Positions 44,680 to 53,629 of a stretch of DNA of 64,000 bases are shown piece by piece. The stretch covers positions 1,054,001 through 1,118,000 of the forward strand of contig NC_007951.1 of assembly GCF_000013645.1 (NCBI RefSeq), written 5' to 3'. Origin of the DNA: Paraburkholderia xenovorans LB400. GTDB taxonomy: Bacteria; Pseudomonadota; Gammaproteobacteria; Burkholderiales; Burkholderiaceae. Positions within the stretch are counted from its first letter, which is position 1, and every line of letters begins with the position of its first letter. The translations under genes were made by a program, and so were the position numbers. The notes below the pieces were generated by a model that saw only the letters and a program-made list of their open reading frames with translations, had not been told where the DNA came from and made no database searches.

Positions 44680-45861
44680 TCAGTTGGCTCCTGCGGCTGC
44701 TGTAGTGATGATGGAAGGTGAAGGCGGTGTGGATACCTGGAGCGCGGGCGCGCTGCGTGGCGCGCTGGCCGCGAGAATCTTGCAGTCGTCGTGGCGCCAT
44801 GCGATTTCGATCTCGCTGCCGGGCGAGGGCAGCGCGTGGCGCTGCGTGTTGGGCACTTTCACGACGATGGAATCGCGCGAGCCGAGCTTCAGATGCACGC
44901 GATGATGGTCGCCGCAATACACCAGTTCCTCGACGCGCGCGCGCACCACGTTGCTGTGCTCATCGACCTGGATGCCTTCCGCGCTCGGGATATGCGCGCG
45001 TTCGGGGCGCAGCGCGAGCATCGCTTCGTCGCCGGCGCGCAGGCCGGGTTCGCAACGGCCGCGAATCACGCTGCCGTCCGAGATCGTGAGCGTCGCCCAG
45101 TCGTCGCGCACATTGACGACGCGCCCGATCAACCCGTTGTTCTCGCCGACGAAATTAGCAACGAAAGCGTTCTGCGCATTCTCATAGAGTTCGCTCGGCG
45201 TGGCGGCCTGCTGGATACGGCCATCCGAGAACACGGCCACGCGATCGGACATGGTCAGCGCTTCGGCCTGATCGTGCGTCACGTAGACGATCGTGAGCGA
45301 CAGTTCGCGATGCAGGCGCATGATTTCGTATTGCATGGTTTCGCGCAGGCGCTTGTCGAGCGCGCCGAGCGGTTCGTCCATCAGCACCACGCTCGGTTCG
45401 AACACGAGTGCGCGGGCGAGCGCCACGCGCTGCTGCTGTCCGCCCGAGAGTTGCACGGGCCGCCGGTTCGCCAGATGCGGCAACTCGATCATTTCAAGTG
45501 CGCGTTTCACGCGCGTCTTCTGCTCGGCGCGGCTCACGTGCCGCACGGAAAGCGGAAATGCGACGTTCTCCGCAATCGTCAGATGCGGAAAGAGCGCGTA
45601 GTTCTGAAACACCATGCCGATGTCGCGTTGATGCGGCGGCTTGTCGTCGAGCCGGTGGCCGTCGAGCCGGATCTCGCCGTGCGTGGGCGATTCGAACCCC
45701 GCGAGCATCATGAGCGTCGTCGTCTTGCCCGAGCCGGACGGACCGAGCAGCGACAGGAATTCTCCCTTGCGCACGTCGAGGTTCAAATCGTCGACGACAT
45801 ATTGCGTGCCGTCATACGTTTTGCTCACGCCCGAGAACGAAATGAAGGAAGGGTTTGACAT
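44680..45861 (-). CDS. Polyamine-type ABC transporter ATPase (PotA-like)
   Basis: The 393-residue ATPase starts at MSNPSF (45861); an in-frame ATG 11 codons upstream lies next to the stop of the Rieske gene and is less likely. It has GPSGSGKTT, MVFQNYALFPHLTIAENVAFPL, LSGGQQQRVALARALV, LLMDEPLGALD-type Walker B (VVLMDEPLGALDKRL) and a C-terminal TOBE domain (residues about 280-365). It is co-transcribed with the Rieske oxygenase gene 29 bases upstream. Confidence 0.93.
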   Translation of the reverse strand: MSNPSFISFSGVSKTYDGTQYVVDDLNLDVRKGEFLSLLGPSGSGKTTTLMMLAGFESPTHGEIRLDGHRLDDKPPHQRDIGMVFQNYALFPHLTIAENVAFPLSVRHVSRAEQKTRVKRALEMIELPHLANRRPVQLSGGQQQRVALARALVFEPSVVLMDEPLGALDKRLRETMQYEIMRLHRELSLTIVYVTHDQAEALTMSDRVAVFSDGRIQQAATPSELYENAQNAFVANFVGENNGLIGRVVNVRDDWATLTISDGSVIRGRCEPGLRAGDEAMLALRPERAHIPSAEGIQVDEHSNVVRARVEELVYCGDHHRVHLKLGSRDSIVVKVPNTQRHALPSPGSEIEIAWRHDDCKILAASAPRSAPALQVSTPPSPSIITTAAAGAN

Positions 45862-45890
45862 CGTAATTGCGTCCTGTCGATGAAGCGGGT

Positions 45891-47054
45891 TCAATGCGTG
45901 CCGAGCTGGGTCGCGGCGATTTTGCTCACAAGGTAGCGCGCGAAGTCGTAGTTCGGGCGTTCGAGATGGCTCAGGTGGCCGGGCCGCGCGAGCGGCGCGT
46001 GCACGCCGCGAAAGACTGCTTCCACGCCGCGTTTGTCTTCCGCGTTAACTTCGTCGAGCAGCTTCTTTAGCGTCGTCATGTGCGCGTTGGCTTCGGGATC
46101 CGCGATGAACTCCGGCGCAAGGCCGCCGCCGAAGCGGATATGCACGCGTCCCACACCTTGAGGCTGCAGCACGAGATACCAGAAGTAACCCGGCGTGAGC
46201 GTGACGAGATGCGTCGGATAGATTGCAAGCAGTGCCGTAGTTTTGCGCCAGTGCCCCGTGAGACGCGTGTTATCCGGATGCGCATTGCCGATCGGCAAGC
46301 TCGCTTCCTTCGTGATCCAGTGATAGTTGAAGGCGGGATAGCCCGGCGGGCATTCCATTTCCTCGAGCCGCGAATGCGGTCCTACCGTCGCGCGATGCAG
46401 CATCGGCAGGTGATAGCTCTCCATGAAGTTTTCCGCGAGGATCTTCCAGTTCGTGTCCCACACGTGCTCTTCATGGAAGGTTTCAATGTAGTCCGACATA
46501 CCGTATGCGCCGACCAGTTCGCTCAATCTGGCGAGTTGCAGATGAACGGGCGGCGCGGTTTCGTCGAGAGTCACGTAGAGCCAGCCTTGCCATTCTTCGC
46601 AGCGTACGGCGGGCAGCTTGTAGGCCTCCTTGCAGAAGCCTTCCTGCCGATCCATCAGCGGCGCGCCTTGCAGCGCACCGTCCAGCGAATAGTTCCATGC
46701 GTGATAGGGGCACACGACGCGACGCACATTGCCGCGCCCTTCGAGCAGTACCGACATGCGATGCAGGCACACATTCGACATTGCCTTGAGCTGCATCTGT
46801 TCGTCGCGCAAGATGACGATGGGTTGTGTGCCTATACGCGTCGTCAGGTAATCGCCGGGTACTTTGAGCGCACTGGCGCGGCCGACGCATTGCCATTCGC
46901 GCTCGAAGATAGCGCGCTCTTCCAGTGTGAGAAATTCGGGCGACGTATAGACACCGGGCGGCATTGCATGCGCGTCGCTGAAGGGCCGCTCGCAACCCGT
47001 TTGCAACTCGTCGACAAGCGCTTGCACTGCAATCGTCCTTGCCGGGTTGGTCAT
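45891..47054 (-). CDS. Rieske non-heme iron oxygenase, alpha subunit
   Basis: The 387-residue terminal oxygenase has a Rieske [2Fe-2S] site CLH...CPYH (Cys96, His98, Cys115, His118). The mononuclear iron site is in ENFMESYHLPMLH (His215, His220), with Asp340 in NAEDKRGVEAVFRG as the third ligand. The residue joining the two metal sites is Glu212, where most Rieske oxygenases have Asp. A Glu there is known in carnitine and betaine-type monooxygenases (CntA, GbcA). No reductase or ferredoxin gene is nearby. Being linked to an amine-type importer, it probably hydroxylates or demethylates the imported compound. The substrate is not known. Confidence 0.85.
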   Translation of the reverse strand: MTNPARTIAVQALVDELQTGCERPFSDAHAMPPGVYTSPEFLTLEERAIFEREWQCVGRASALKVPGDYLTTRIGTQPIVILRDEQMQLKAMSNVCLHRMSVLLEGRGNVRRVVCPYHAWNYSLDGALQGAPLMDRQEGFCKEAYKLPAVRCEEWQGWLYVTLDETAPPVHLQLARLSELVGAYGMSDYIETFHEEHVWDTNWKILAENFMESYHLPMLHRATVGPHSRLEEMECPPGYPAFNYHWITKEASLPIGNAHPDNTRLTGHWRKTTALLAIYPTHLVTLTPGYFWYLVLQPQGVGRVHIRFGGGLAPEFIADPEANAHMTTLKKLLDEVNAEDKRGVEAVFRGVHAPLARPGHLSHLERPNYDFARYLVSKIAATQLGTH

Positions 47055-47235
47055 GGCGTCCTCCTATTTATCACGGTAAGAGCGCGCCAGCACTAGGTTT
47101 GGTGGTGCAGCGCTCAACATGGACACCAATCTATCAAGCCAAATTGCAAGCCAAAATATTGTTTTCAGATACAAAGCAAAGTTTTTACCTATGCAGCGTG
47201 CGCCGGGCTGAAAGCGGGCGAACATGCTTTGCCCA

Positions 47236-48162
47236 TCAATCGTCGAGGTGCAGTCGGCGAATATAGGTCTCGCAGAACGACGCGAAACGATGCACCACCT
47301 GGCGCGGTTTCATCGTGCGCGATTGTGCGATGCCGAGCATCGTCGCGTTGACGTTGTCTTTGAAGCGTTTAATGACGAACTCTTCGCCATCCACGGTGCG
47401 ATTCGATTTGAGCGGGAAGTTGAGCAGGCTATAGCCGAGACCGTTGGCCACCATGCCGCGCACAACTTCTGGCTGCGACGAACGGAACGCCGGCACGGGG
47501 CGGTTGCCCACCGCATCGAAGAGCGCGGCGAAATACTCGCGGCTGTGCGGCAGGTCGAGCATCACGTACGGCTCGGGCAGAAGGTCTGCGAGCGATACCT
47601 TGCGGGCGCGCGCGAGGCGGTGCGTTCTCGGCAGGATCGCGTAGGGCGGCAGCGAAAGCAGTGGCGTGAAGGCGATATCCTCGGTCAAATCGAGGCTGTA
47701 GGTGAGGGCGATGTCGAGCGAGCCGTCGTGCAGGCCGCGCAACAGCCCATCCTGGTGCGCCTCCACGGTACGGAACGAGATGCCCGCGTGTTCGGCCGTG
47801 AAGCGGCTGATGAGCCTCGGCATGAGCGGCGGCGCGAGCGAGACGAGGCAGCCGAGCGCGATGGCGCCCGTCATGCCGCCGTCCATTTCCTTGGCGGCCA
47901 TCTGTAGTTCTTCCGCGATCTTCAGCAGATTGCGCGCTTGCCCGAGCAGATCGCGCCCCGCTTGCGTGAGCGAGAGGCCGCTCGCGTGATGCCGTATGAA
48001 GAGTTGCACGCCGAACGACACTTCCAAGTCCGCAAGCGCCGTCGAGATCGACGGCTGCGAGATGTGCAGACGCTTCGCGGCGGCCGTGAAAGACAGCGCT
48101 TCCGCAGTGATCACGAAGTAACGCAACTGGCGCAGCGAGTAGCGCAGGGGGTGACTCTCCAT
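47236..48162 (-). CDS. LysR-family regulator of the amine-degradation cluster
   Basis: The 308-residue protein begins MESHPLRYSLRQLRYFVITAEALSFTAAAKRLHISQPSISTAL in pieces, a standard LysR winged helix. A substrate-binding domain with GLHDGSLDIALTYSLDL and GNRPVPAFRSSQPEVVRGMVANGLGYSLL follows. It sits between the Rieske/importer genes (same strand, 181 bases downstream) and the divergent monooxygenase gene (264 bases away), so it probably controls both sides. Confidence 0.9.
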   Translation of the reverse strand: MESHPLRYSLRQLRYFVITAEALSFTAAAKRLHISQPSISTALADLEVSFGVQLFIRHHASGLSLTQAGRDLLGQARNLLKIAEELQMAAKEMDGGMTGAIALGCLVSLAPPLMPRLISRFTAEHAGISFRTVEAHQDGLLRGLHDGSLDIALTYSLDLTEDIAFTPLLSLPPYAILPRTHRLARARKVSLADLLPEPYVMLDLPHSREYFAALFDAVGNRPVPAFRSSQPEVVRGMVANGLGYSLLNFPLKSNRTVDGEEFVIKRFKDNVNATMLGIAQSRTMKPRQVVHRFASFCETYIRRLHLDD

Positions 48163-48222
48163 CGACTTATGCTCCCTGTTCGAGGCCTTCAATGGATGGG
48201 ATTGTGGGGCGGTCAAAAAGGC

Positions 48223-48250
48223 ATGCATAGGAAAATCCGATGCTATGCAT
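48223..48250. promoter_or_regulatory. Perfect 8-bp inverted repeat, candidate LysR operator
   Basis: ATGCATAG, 12 bases, then CTATGCAT lies in the AT-rich divergent region between the LysR and monooxygenase genes. A 7-of-8 match to one arm, CTATGCAG, occurs at 47189-47196 upstream of the Rieske gene. This suggests one regulator acting at both promoters. Confidence 0.55.
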
Positions 48251-48425
48251 TTTTTAAATATATTTTTCAGATTCCGGACGGGCGCGTAGATTTTCACGAG
48301 CACGAACGGCCCAAGGCGGCATGCGCCACCGGAAAACACGACTGGGTCCGCCACGGTTGCGAGCGTTCGAAGGCCGCGAAGCCGCAACCGGATCGAAACA
48401 TTCCGTCTTTCAGAAGGACACAGCC

Positions 48426-49775
48426 ATGACAGTGGAAACAACGTCAATCGATACGCTGGTGGTCGGCGCCGGCCAGGCCGGCGTCGCCATGAGCGAACAC
48501 CTGAGCAGGCTCGGCGTGCCGCACCTCGTCCTCGAGCGCGCCCGTATCGCCGAGCGCTGGCGCACGGGGCGTTGGGATTCGCTGGTTGCCAACGGCCCCG
48601 CATGGCACGACCGTTTCCCCAATCTCGAGTTTGCCGATGTCGACCCGGACGCTTTCGCGCCGAAAGAGCAGGTCGCGGATTACTTCGTCGCTTATGCGAA
48701 GAAGTTCGATGCGCCGATCCGCACCGGCGTGGAAGTGAAGAACGTCGTGCGCAATGCGGGGCGGCAGGGCTTCACGATCGAAACGTCGGAAGGCACGATC
48801 GAGGCCAGGCGCGTGGTGGTTGCAACCGGACCTTTCCAGCGCCCGGTCATTCCGCCGATCGCGCCGCAAGATTCGAGTCTCACGCAGATTCATTCCGCCG
48901 ACTATCGCAATCCGGGGCAATTGCCCGAAGGAGGCGTGCTGGTGGTGGGCGGCGGATCGTCGGGCGTGCAGATCGCGGACGAGTTGCAACGTGCGGGCAG
49001 GCGCGTCTATCTGTCGGTCGGCGCGCATGACCGTCCGCCGCGCGCCTATCGCGGCCGCGACTTCTGCTGGTGGCTGGGCGTGCTCGGCGAATGGGACGCG
49101 GAGGTCATGAAACCCGGCAGGGAACACGTCACGATTGCGGTGAGCGGCGCGCGTGGCGGCCATACGGTGGACTTCCGGCGTCTCGCGAATCAGGGCATCA
49201 CGCTGGTCGGATTGACGAAATCGTTCGACAACGGCGTGGCGACTTTCGAAACGGATCTCGCGGAGAACATCGCGCGCGGCGACGAGAACTATCTGTCGCT
49301 GCTGGATGCGGCCGACGCCTATGCCGCCCGCAACGGCCTCGATCTTCCGGAGGAACCCGAAGCCCGCGTCATTCCCGCGGATCCGGAATGCGTGACCCAT
49401 CCGTTGCACGATCTCGATCTGGCGAAAGCCGGCGTGACGTCGATTGTCTGGGCGACTGGCTATGCACTCGATTTCAGCTGGCTGAACGTCGACGCTTTCG
49501 ATGAAAAGGGTAAGCCGAAACATCAACGCGGCGTGGCGAAGGAGCCGGGCATCTATTTTCTCGGTTTGCCCTGGCTGTCGCGTCGCGGTTCCGCTTTTAT
49601 CTGGGGCGTGTGGCACGACGCGAAGCACATTGCCGATCACATCGTCACGCAGCGCAAATATCTCGCCTATTACGACGACTCGCAACGCCATGCACAGGGC
49701 GGCAGCGAGCAAAGCACCGGCAACACGTCCGCCGATTCACGCGTTCACAAAGTCAGCGAGTTGGGCGTGAATTGA
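48426..49775 (+). CDS. Flavin-containing monooxygenase-like protein
   Basis: The 449-residue FAD/NADPH enzyme of the CzcO/FMO type has an FAD site VVGAGQAGVAMSEHL at residues about 12-26, RWRTGRWDSLVANGP, ATGPFQRPVIPP, the FMO-like stretch QIHSADYRNP, and an NADPH site VVGGGSSGVQIADEL at about residue 175. A second ATG motif (IVWATGYALDFSWLN) is near the end. The start at 48426 has AGAAGGAC upstream. It is the first of four tightly spaced plus-strand genes ending at the ArgE-like gene. Confidence 0.9.
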   Translation: MTVETTSIDTLVVGAGQAGVAMSEHLSRLGVPHLVLERARIAERWRTGRWDSLVANGPAWHDRFPNLEFADVDPDAFAPKEQVADYFVAYAKKFDAPIRTGVEVKNVVRNAGRQGFTIETSEGTIEARRVVVATGPFQRPVIPPIAPQDSSLTQIHSADYRNPGQLPEGGVLVVGGGSSGVQIADELQRAGRRVYLSVGAHDRPPRAYRGRDFCWWLGVLGEWDAEVMKPGREHVTIAVSGARGGHTVDFRRLANQGITLVGLTKSFDNGVATFETDLAENIARGDENYLSLLDAADAYAARNGLDLPEEPEARVIPADPECVTHPLHDLDLAKAGVTSIVWATGYALDFSWLNVDAFDEKGKPKHQRGVAKEPGIYFLGLPWLSRRGSAFIWGVWHDAKHIADHIVTQRKYLAYYDDSQRHAQGGSEQSTGNTSADSRVHKVSELGVN

Positions 49776-49829
49776 TGTGTATGCTTCTTTAAACCGCGAT
49801 CCGTTTCTCCCCAGCATTGAGGTGCATTG

Positions 49830-50267
49830 ATGAGCCAACCCACGCACACCCGTATCCGCATGTTCAACACGAAGGATACGTATCCGAACCAGACACTCGA
49901 CAACGATCTTTGCCAGGCCGTGCGCGCCGGCAATACCGTTTATGTGCGCGGCCAGGTGGGCACGGATTTCGAAGGCCGGCTGGTCGGCCTCGGCGATCCG
50001 CGCGCCCAGGCCGAGCAGGCGATGAAGAACGTCAAACAGTTGCTCGCGGAAGCGGGCAGCGATCTGTCGCACGTCGTCAAGACAACCACGTTCCTGACCG
50101 ACATCCGCTACCGCGAGCCGGTCTATCAGGAAGTCGGCAAGTGGTTGAAGGGCGTGTTTCCGATTTCCACCGGCCTCGTAGTGGTCGCGCTCGGCCAGCC
50201 GCAGTGGCTGATTGAGATCGATGTCGTCGCCGTCATTCCGGATGGATGGACGCCGCCGACAGCCTAA
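49830..50267 (+). CDS. RidA/YjgF-family protein
   Basis: RidA proteins hydrolyse reactive enamines and imines made by amine-oxidising or PLP enzymes. The 145-residue product has the family core LCQAVRAGNTVYVRGQVGTD, DPRAQAEQAMKNVKQLLAEAGSDLSHVVKTTTFLTDI in pieces, and YQEVGKWL. The conserved active-site Arg usually found near VRRP is not evident, so it belongs to a divergent subgroup. It follows the monooxygenase by 54 bases and precedes the DUF1028 gene by ten. Confidence 0.87.
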   Translation: MSQPTHTRIRMFNTKDTYPNQTLDNDLCQAVRAGNTVYVRGQVGTDFEGRLVGLGDPRAQAEQAMKNVKQLLAEAGSDLSHVVKTTTFLTDIRYREPVYQEVGKWLKGVFPISTGLVVVALGQPQWLIEIDVVAVIPDGWTPPTA

Positions 50268-50277
50268 GGAGCGGGAC

Positions 50278-50955
50278 ATGACATTCTCTATCGTCGGACG
50301 TTGTCCTGAATCCGGGCAGCTTGGAATCGCTATCAGTTCGTCCAGCATCGCGGTGGGCGCCCGGTGCCCTTGGGTTCGCGCAGGCGTGGGCGCGGTGGCG
50401 ACGCAGAACGTCACGCTGCCGGCGCTCGGCCCGCAGATTCTCGATCTTCTGGAGAACGGATCATCCGAACCGGCCGCCGCGCTGGAGCACGCGCTTGGCG
50501 CGAACGAATGGAGCGAGTACCGGCAGGTGACGGTAATCGATAGCCAGGGCCGTACCGCGTTCTTCAGCGGCAAGGAAGCGTTGGGCACGTATCACGCCGT
50601 GGCCGGCAAGCAATGTGTGGCCGCGGGCAACATGCTCGCCGGCGTCGAAGTGATCGAGGCGATGGTTCCGGCGTTCGAGCAGGCAACGGGCACGCTCGCC
50701 GATCGTCTGTTAGCGGCCATGCATGCCGCAATGGCGGCCGGCGGCGAAGCAGGGCCCGTGCATTCGGCGGCGCTCAGTATTGTCGGCGAACCGAGTTGGC
50801 CGATCGTCGATTTGCGGGTCGATTGGGCGGATGAGGATCCCCTCGGCCAGCTCGACCGTCTATGGCACGCATATCGGCCGCAGATGCAGGATTACGTGAC
50901 CCGGGCGCTGAATCCGACTGCCGCGCCCAGCTACGGAGTGCCAGGCGATGAGTGA
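50278..50955 (+). CDS. DUF1028 family protein (Ntn-hydrolase-like)
   Basis: The 225-residue protein matches DUF1028, a family with an Ntn-hydrolase-like fold and unproven function. It has MTFSIVGRCPESGQLGIAISSSSIAVGARCPWVRAGVGAVATQN in pieces, TVIDSQGRTAFFSGKEAL, and AAGNMLAGVEVIEAM. AAGGAGCGGGACATG gives a strong start. It overlaps the ArgE-like gene by eight bases. Members are often placed in amide or amine-degrading operons, so a hydrolase or amidase step is a reasonable guess. Confidence 0.88.
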   Translation: MTFSIVGRCPESGQLGIAISSSSIAVGARCPWVRAGVGAVATQNVTLPALGPQILDLLENGSSEPAAALEHALGANEWSEYRQVTVIDSQGRTAFFSGKEALGTYHAVAGKQCVAAGNMLAGVEVIEAMVPAFEQATGTLADRLLAAMHAAMAAGGEAGPVHSAALSIVGEPSWPIVDLRVDWADEDPLGQLDRLWHAYRPQMQDYVTRALNPTAAPSYGVPGDE

Positions 50956-52114
50956 CCGATCCAGCCAGGCGCTGCTGGAACAACTGATCGGCTTCGCCAC
51001 GGTCAGCCGCGAGTCCAATCTGGACATGATCGGATTCATTCGGGATTACCTCGGGGAACTCGGAGTCGGGAGCGAGCTGTTCTACAACGCCGGGCGTACC
51101 AAGGCGAATCTGTTCGCGACCATCGGTCCGCGTGAGCGCGGCGGTATCGTGCTGTCCGGTCACACCGACGTGGTGCCGGTCGACGGCCAGGCGTGGACCG
51201 TCGACGCCTTCCGCCTTACCGAACGCGACGGGCGGCTCTATGGCCGCGGCACGGCCGACATGAAGGGCTTCATCGCTTCGGTGCTGGCGGCAGTGCCTGT
51301 GTTTCTTGAGCGCGAACTGAAGCTGCCGGTCCATCTCGCCTTTTCGTACGACGAGGAAGTGGGATGCCTCGGCGTGCGGCCCATGCTGGCGGAACTGGAG
51401 CGGCGCCCGCATAAGCCGGCTCTGTGCCTGATCGGCGAGCCGACCGAACTCAAGCCGGTGCTGGGTCACAAGGGCAAGCTGGCGATGCGTTGTCACGTGA
51501 AAGGTGCGGCTTGCCATTCGGCTTACGCGCCGTACGGCGTCAATGCCATTCAATACGCGGCGCGAATGATCGGCCATCTGGAAGAGATTGGCGAGCAACT
51601 GGCGCGGCCCGAGCATCACGACGAGCGATTCGATCCGCCGTTCTCCACCGTGCAGACGGGTGTGATCAAAGGCGGCCACGCGCTCAACATCGTGCCCGCC
51701 GAATGTGAATTCGACTTCGAAGTGCGGGCGCTGCCCGGCTTTGACGCCCACCAGGTAGCCGACGAGTTGCAGACCTACGCCGAAGCCGAATTGCTGCCGA
51801 AGATGCGCGCCGTGAAGTCCGACACCGACATCCGTTTTCAGTCGCTCTCCGCCTACCCGGGATTGGCTACTTCGCCCGATAGCGAAGCGGCGCGTCTCGT
51901 GGCGCTGCTCAGCGGTTCCACCGAGTTCGGCACGGTTGCGTTCGGCACCGAGGGCGGCCTCTTCGATCAGGCTGGCATTCCCACGGTGGTTTGCGGACCG
52001 GGCAGCATGGACCAGGGGCATAAGCCGGACGAGTTCGTCAGCGTCGAGCAATTGCGCCAGTGCGATGCGATGCTGATTCGTCTGGCGGACCATCTGTCGG
52101 CCAATCTCGCCTGA
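50948..52114 (+). CDS. ArgE/DapE-family N-acyl amino acid deacylase
   Basis: The 388-residue M20 metallopeptidase-fold enzyme resembles acetylornithine deacetylase. It has VLSGHTDVVPVDGQ (zinc His and Asp), GRGTADMKGFIA (bridging Asp), AFSYDEEVGCLG (catalytic Glu pair), GEPTELKPVLGHKGKLAM, the dimerisation lid AACHSAYAPYGVNAI, and GPGSMDQGHKPDEFV with the last zinc His. Its place at the end of the FMO/RidA/DUF1028 operon suggests it acts on an acylated catabolic intermediate rather than in arginine synthesis. Confidence 0.88.
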   Translation: MSDRSSQALLEQLIGFATVSRESNLDMIGFIRDYLGELGVGSELFYNAGRTKANLFATIGPRERGGIVLSGHTDVVPVDGQAWTVDAFRLTERDGRLYGRGTADMKGFIASVLAAVPVFLERELKLPVHLAFSYDEEVGCLGVRPMLAELERRPHKPALCLIGEPTELKPVLGHKGKLAMRCHVKGAACHSAYAPYGVNAIQYAARMIGHLEEIGEQLARPEHHDERFDPPFSTVQTGVIKGGHALNIVPAECEFDFEVRALPGFDAHQVADELQTYAEAELLPKMRAVKSDTDIRFQSLSAYPGLATSPDSEAARLVALLSGSTEFGTVAFGTEGGLFDQAGIPTVVCGPGSMDQGHKPDEFVSVEQLRQCDAMLIRLADHLSANLA

Positions 52115-52211
52115 GGTTCCGCGCGGGACGGGCGGGACATCTGAACCGAAAGATGCGTTACGACGCTGCCTGCCCGCGGAGCATGGACGCTCCCGGCGCA
52201 CAGAGGTCCGA

Positions 52212-52562
52212 TCATTTCTTTGCCGACCGTTGCTGCGACTTCTTGCTAGTGCTCGTATCGTCCGTCTCGCGCAGCGCCGCGTTGGCCGTGACCAGTAATG
52301 CTGCGTCGTGGTTGCGCAGCGCTTCGTCCACTGCGTCGAATGCCTTCTTTAGCTCCTTCTGCCCAGGCTTCGTCGCATTGCTGCCTTGCTGCGAAATGGC
52401 ATCGGCTTCCTTTTTCATTCGCCGTACGAGTTTCGCGGCAAACCGGCTGTCCAGCGACCTGTTCTCGACGAACGCCTTGATCTGTGCCGTCAACGCTACC
52501 AGCGCCTGTTCAGTTGTTTCATTCGAGTCGCCGGCATCGTCGGAAAACGATTTCTTGCTCAT
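52212..52562 (-). CDS. Small hypothetical charged protein
   Basis: A 116-residue product starting at MSKKSFSDDAGDSNETTEQ with GGAGAG upstream of the ATG. It is helical and charged, with a Lys/Ser-rich tail (TSKKSQQRSAKK) and the segment FAAKLVRRMKKEADAISQQG. I recognise no family. It faces the ArgE-like gene and has no partner on its own strand. Confidence 0.55.
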   Translation of the reverse strand: MSKKSFSDDAGDSNETTEQALVALTAQIKAFVENRSLDSRFAAKLVRRMKKEADAISQQGSNATKPGQKELKKAFDAVDEALRNHDAALLVTANAALRETDDTSTSKKSQQRSAKK

Positions 52563-52915
52563 CAAAACTCTCCAGATTGTGTTTGCTCCCGACGGGCAGG
52601 GCAAAGCGAATGCGTAAATTAGCGAACTGGAATGGGCCGGCATGCGAGCCGCCGCTTGTGCGAAGACATGGAGTACAGGGGCGAATGGGGCGTGTGATTA
52701 CTGAGGAGCCTTCCCGGCGCGTTTTCACTTATATCAGAACTGCGAGCGCACGGGTGCACAGTTCGTCTTCCAGTCTATAGGTAGTCTGCTACGTCGCAAT
52801 AGAGGGCGTGGTAAAAATGTCGAATGGCTGGCTGTCACAATTTTGAAAAATATTCGCCTGTGCGATTATGGATCGACCAGCTTTTGCTCTGAAGATCATG
52901 ATCCACGGGGGCTTC

Positions 52916-53245
52916 ATGAGTAGCCATGTGCTCATTTGGGCAGCGGTGCCGCACAACAGCGACGGCGTCGTCTTCCAGGTTCGTATTACCCACGGACTTC
53001 AACGTTTCTACGTGTCGCGCCGCGTGCTCGAAGACGTGTTCGACCTGGAGTCGCGGGCTTCGGATGCGAGACAACTCGAACTCTTCTACACGTTTCTGGA
53101 CCGTATCCTGGTTCCAGCCGGCAGGAAACGCCTGATTGCCAGCTCGGGCACGGTTGCGCTTCAGGTAACGGACTTCATGCCACGGGACAAAAAGGAAAGT
53201 GGGTCGGGTGGGTCGTCCATTAACCTTCCATTGGCTGTTCATTAG
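52916..53245 (+). CDS. Small hypothetical protein
   Basis: A roughly 109-residue product, starting MSSHVLIWAAVPHNSDGVVF after CGGGGGC. An ATG at 52868 would add 16 residues but lacks a ribosome binding site. It contains ITHGLQRFYVSRRVLEDVFDLES and LFYTFLDRILVPAGRK and looks like a small cytoplasmic alpha/beta protein similar to DUF1488-like helper proteins. Family assignment is uncertain. It lies alone between the small unknown and the porin. Confidence 0.5.
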   Translation: MSSHVLIWAAVPHNSDGVVFQVRITHGLQRFYVSRRVLEDVFDLESRASDARQLELFYTFLDRILVPAGRKRLIASSGTVALQVTDFMPRDKKESGSGGSSINLPLAVH

Positions 53246-53629
53246 CTGTCCCGGATGACCGCCGGTATGGCGAATCCGTGCTGCAATCTGGAAAGGTCTG
53301 TTACACGGTGCAGATGAATCGCCGCCAGCGGGTTCGCGCAAAAGCTGGTGTAAGCGCTCTCTGCCCACGCTCGGCAGTAGCGTGCGACGCGCTGGACGCT
53401 CAAGCGCAAAGCGCCGTCCCGAAAGGGTTTTCGCGTTAACGTCCCGGTCTGGATAAATGTTCAGTACACCATTCTATCCAGCCAGGCCGACTCTCCCATT
53501 CATTCGCCGATAACACAATCGGCGATTTCTATATAACAAGAGATCATTTCCGCTACAACGGACAGACTTCTAGCATCGACTCCCGCTAATGGCATATCCC
53601 GCAATATCACCATCTTTCCGGAGTCAACC
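53246..53629 (+). other. Intergenic region upstream of the porin gene
   Basis: About 380 bases with no supported gene. The last 200 bases become AT-richer and should hold the porin promoter and leader, ending in CCGGAG before the TTG start. No operator or RNA structure was recognised. Confidence 0.45.
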
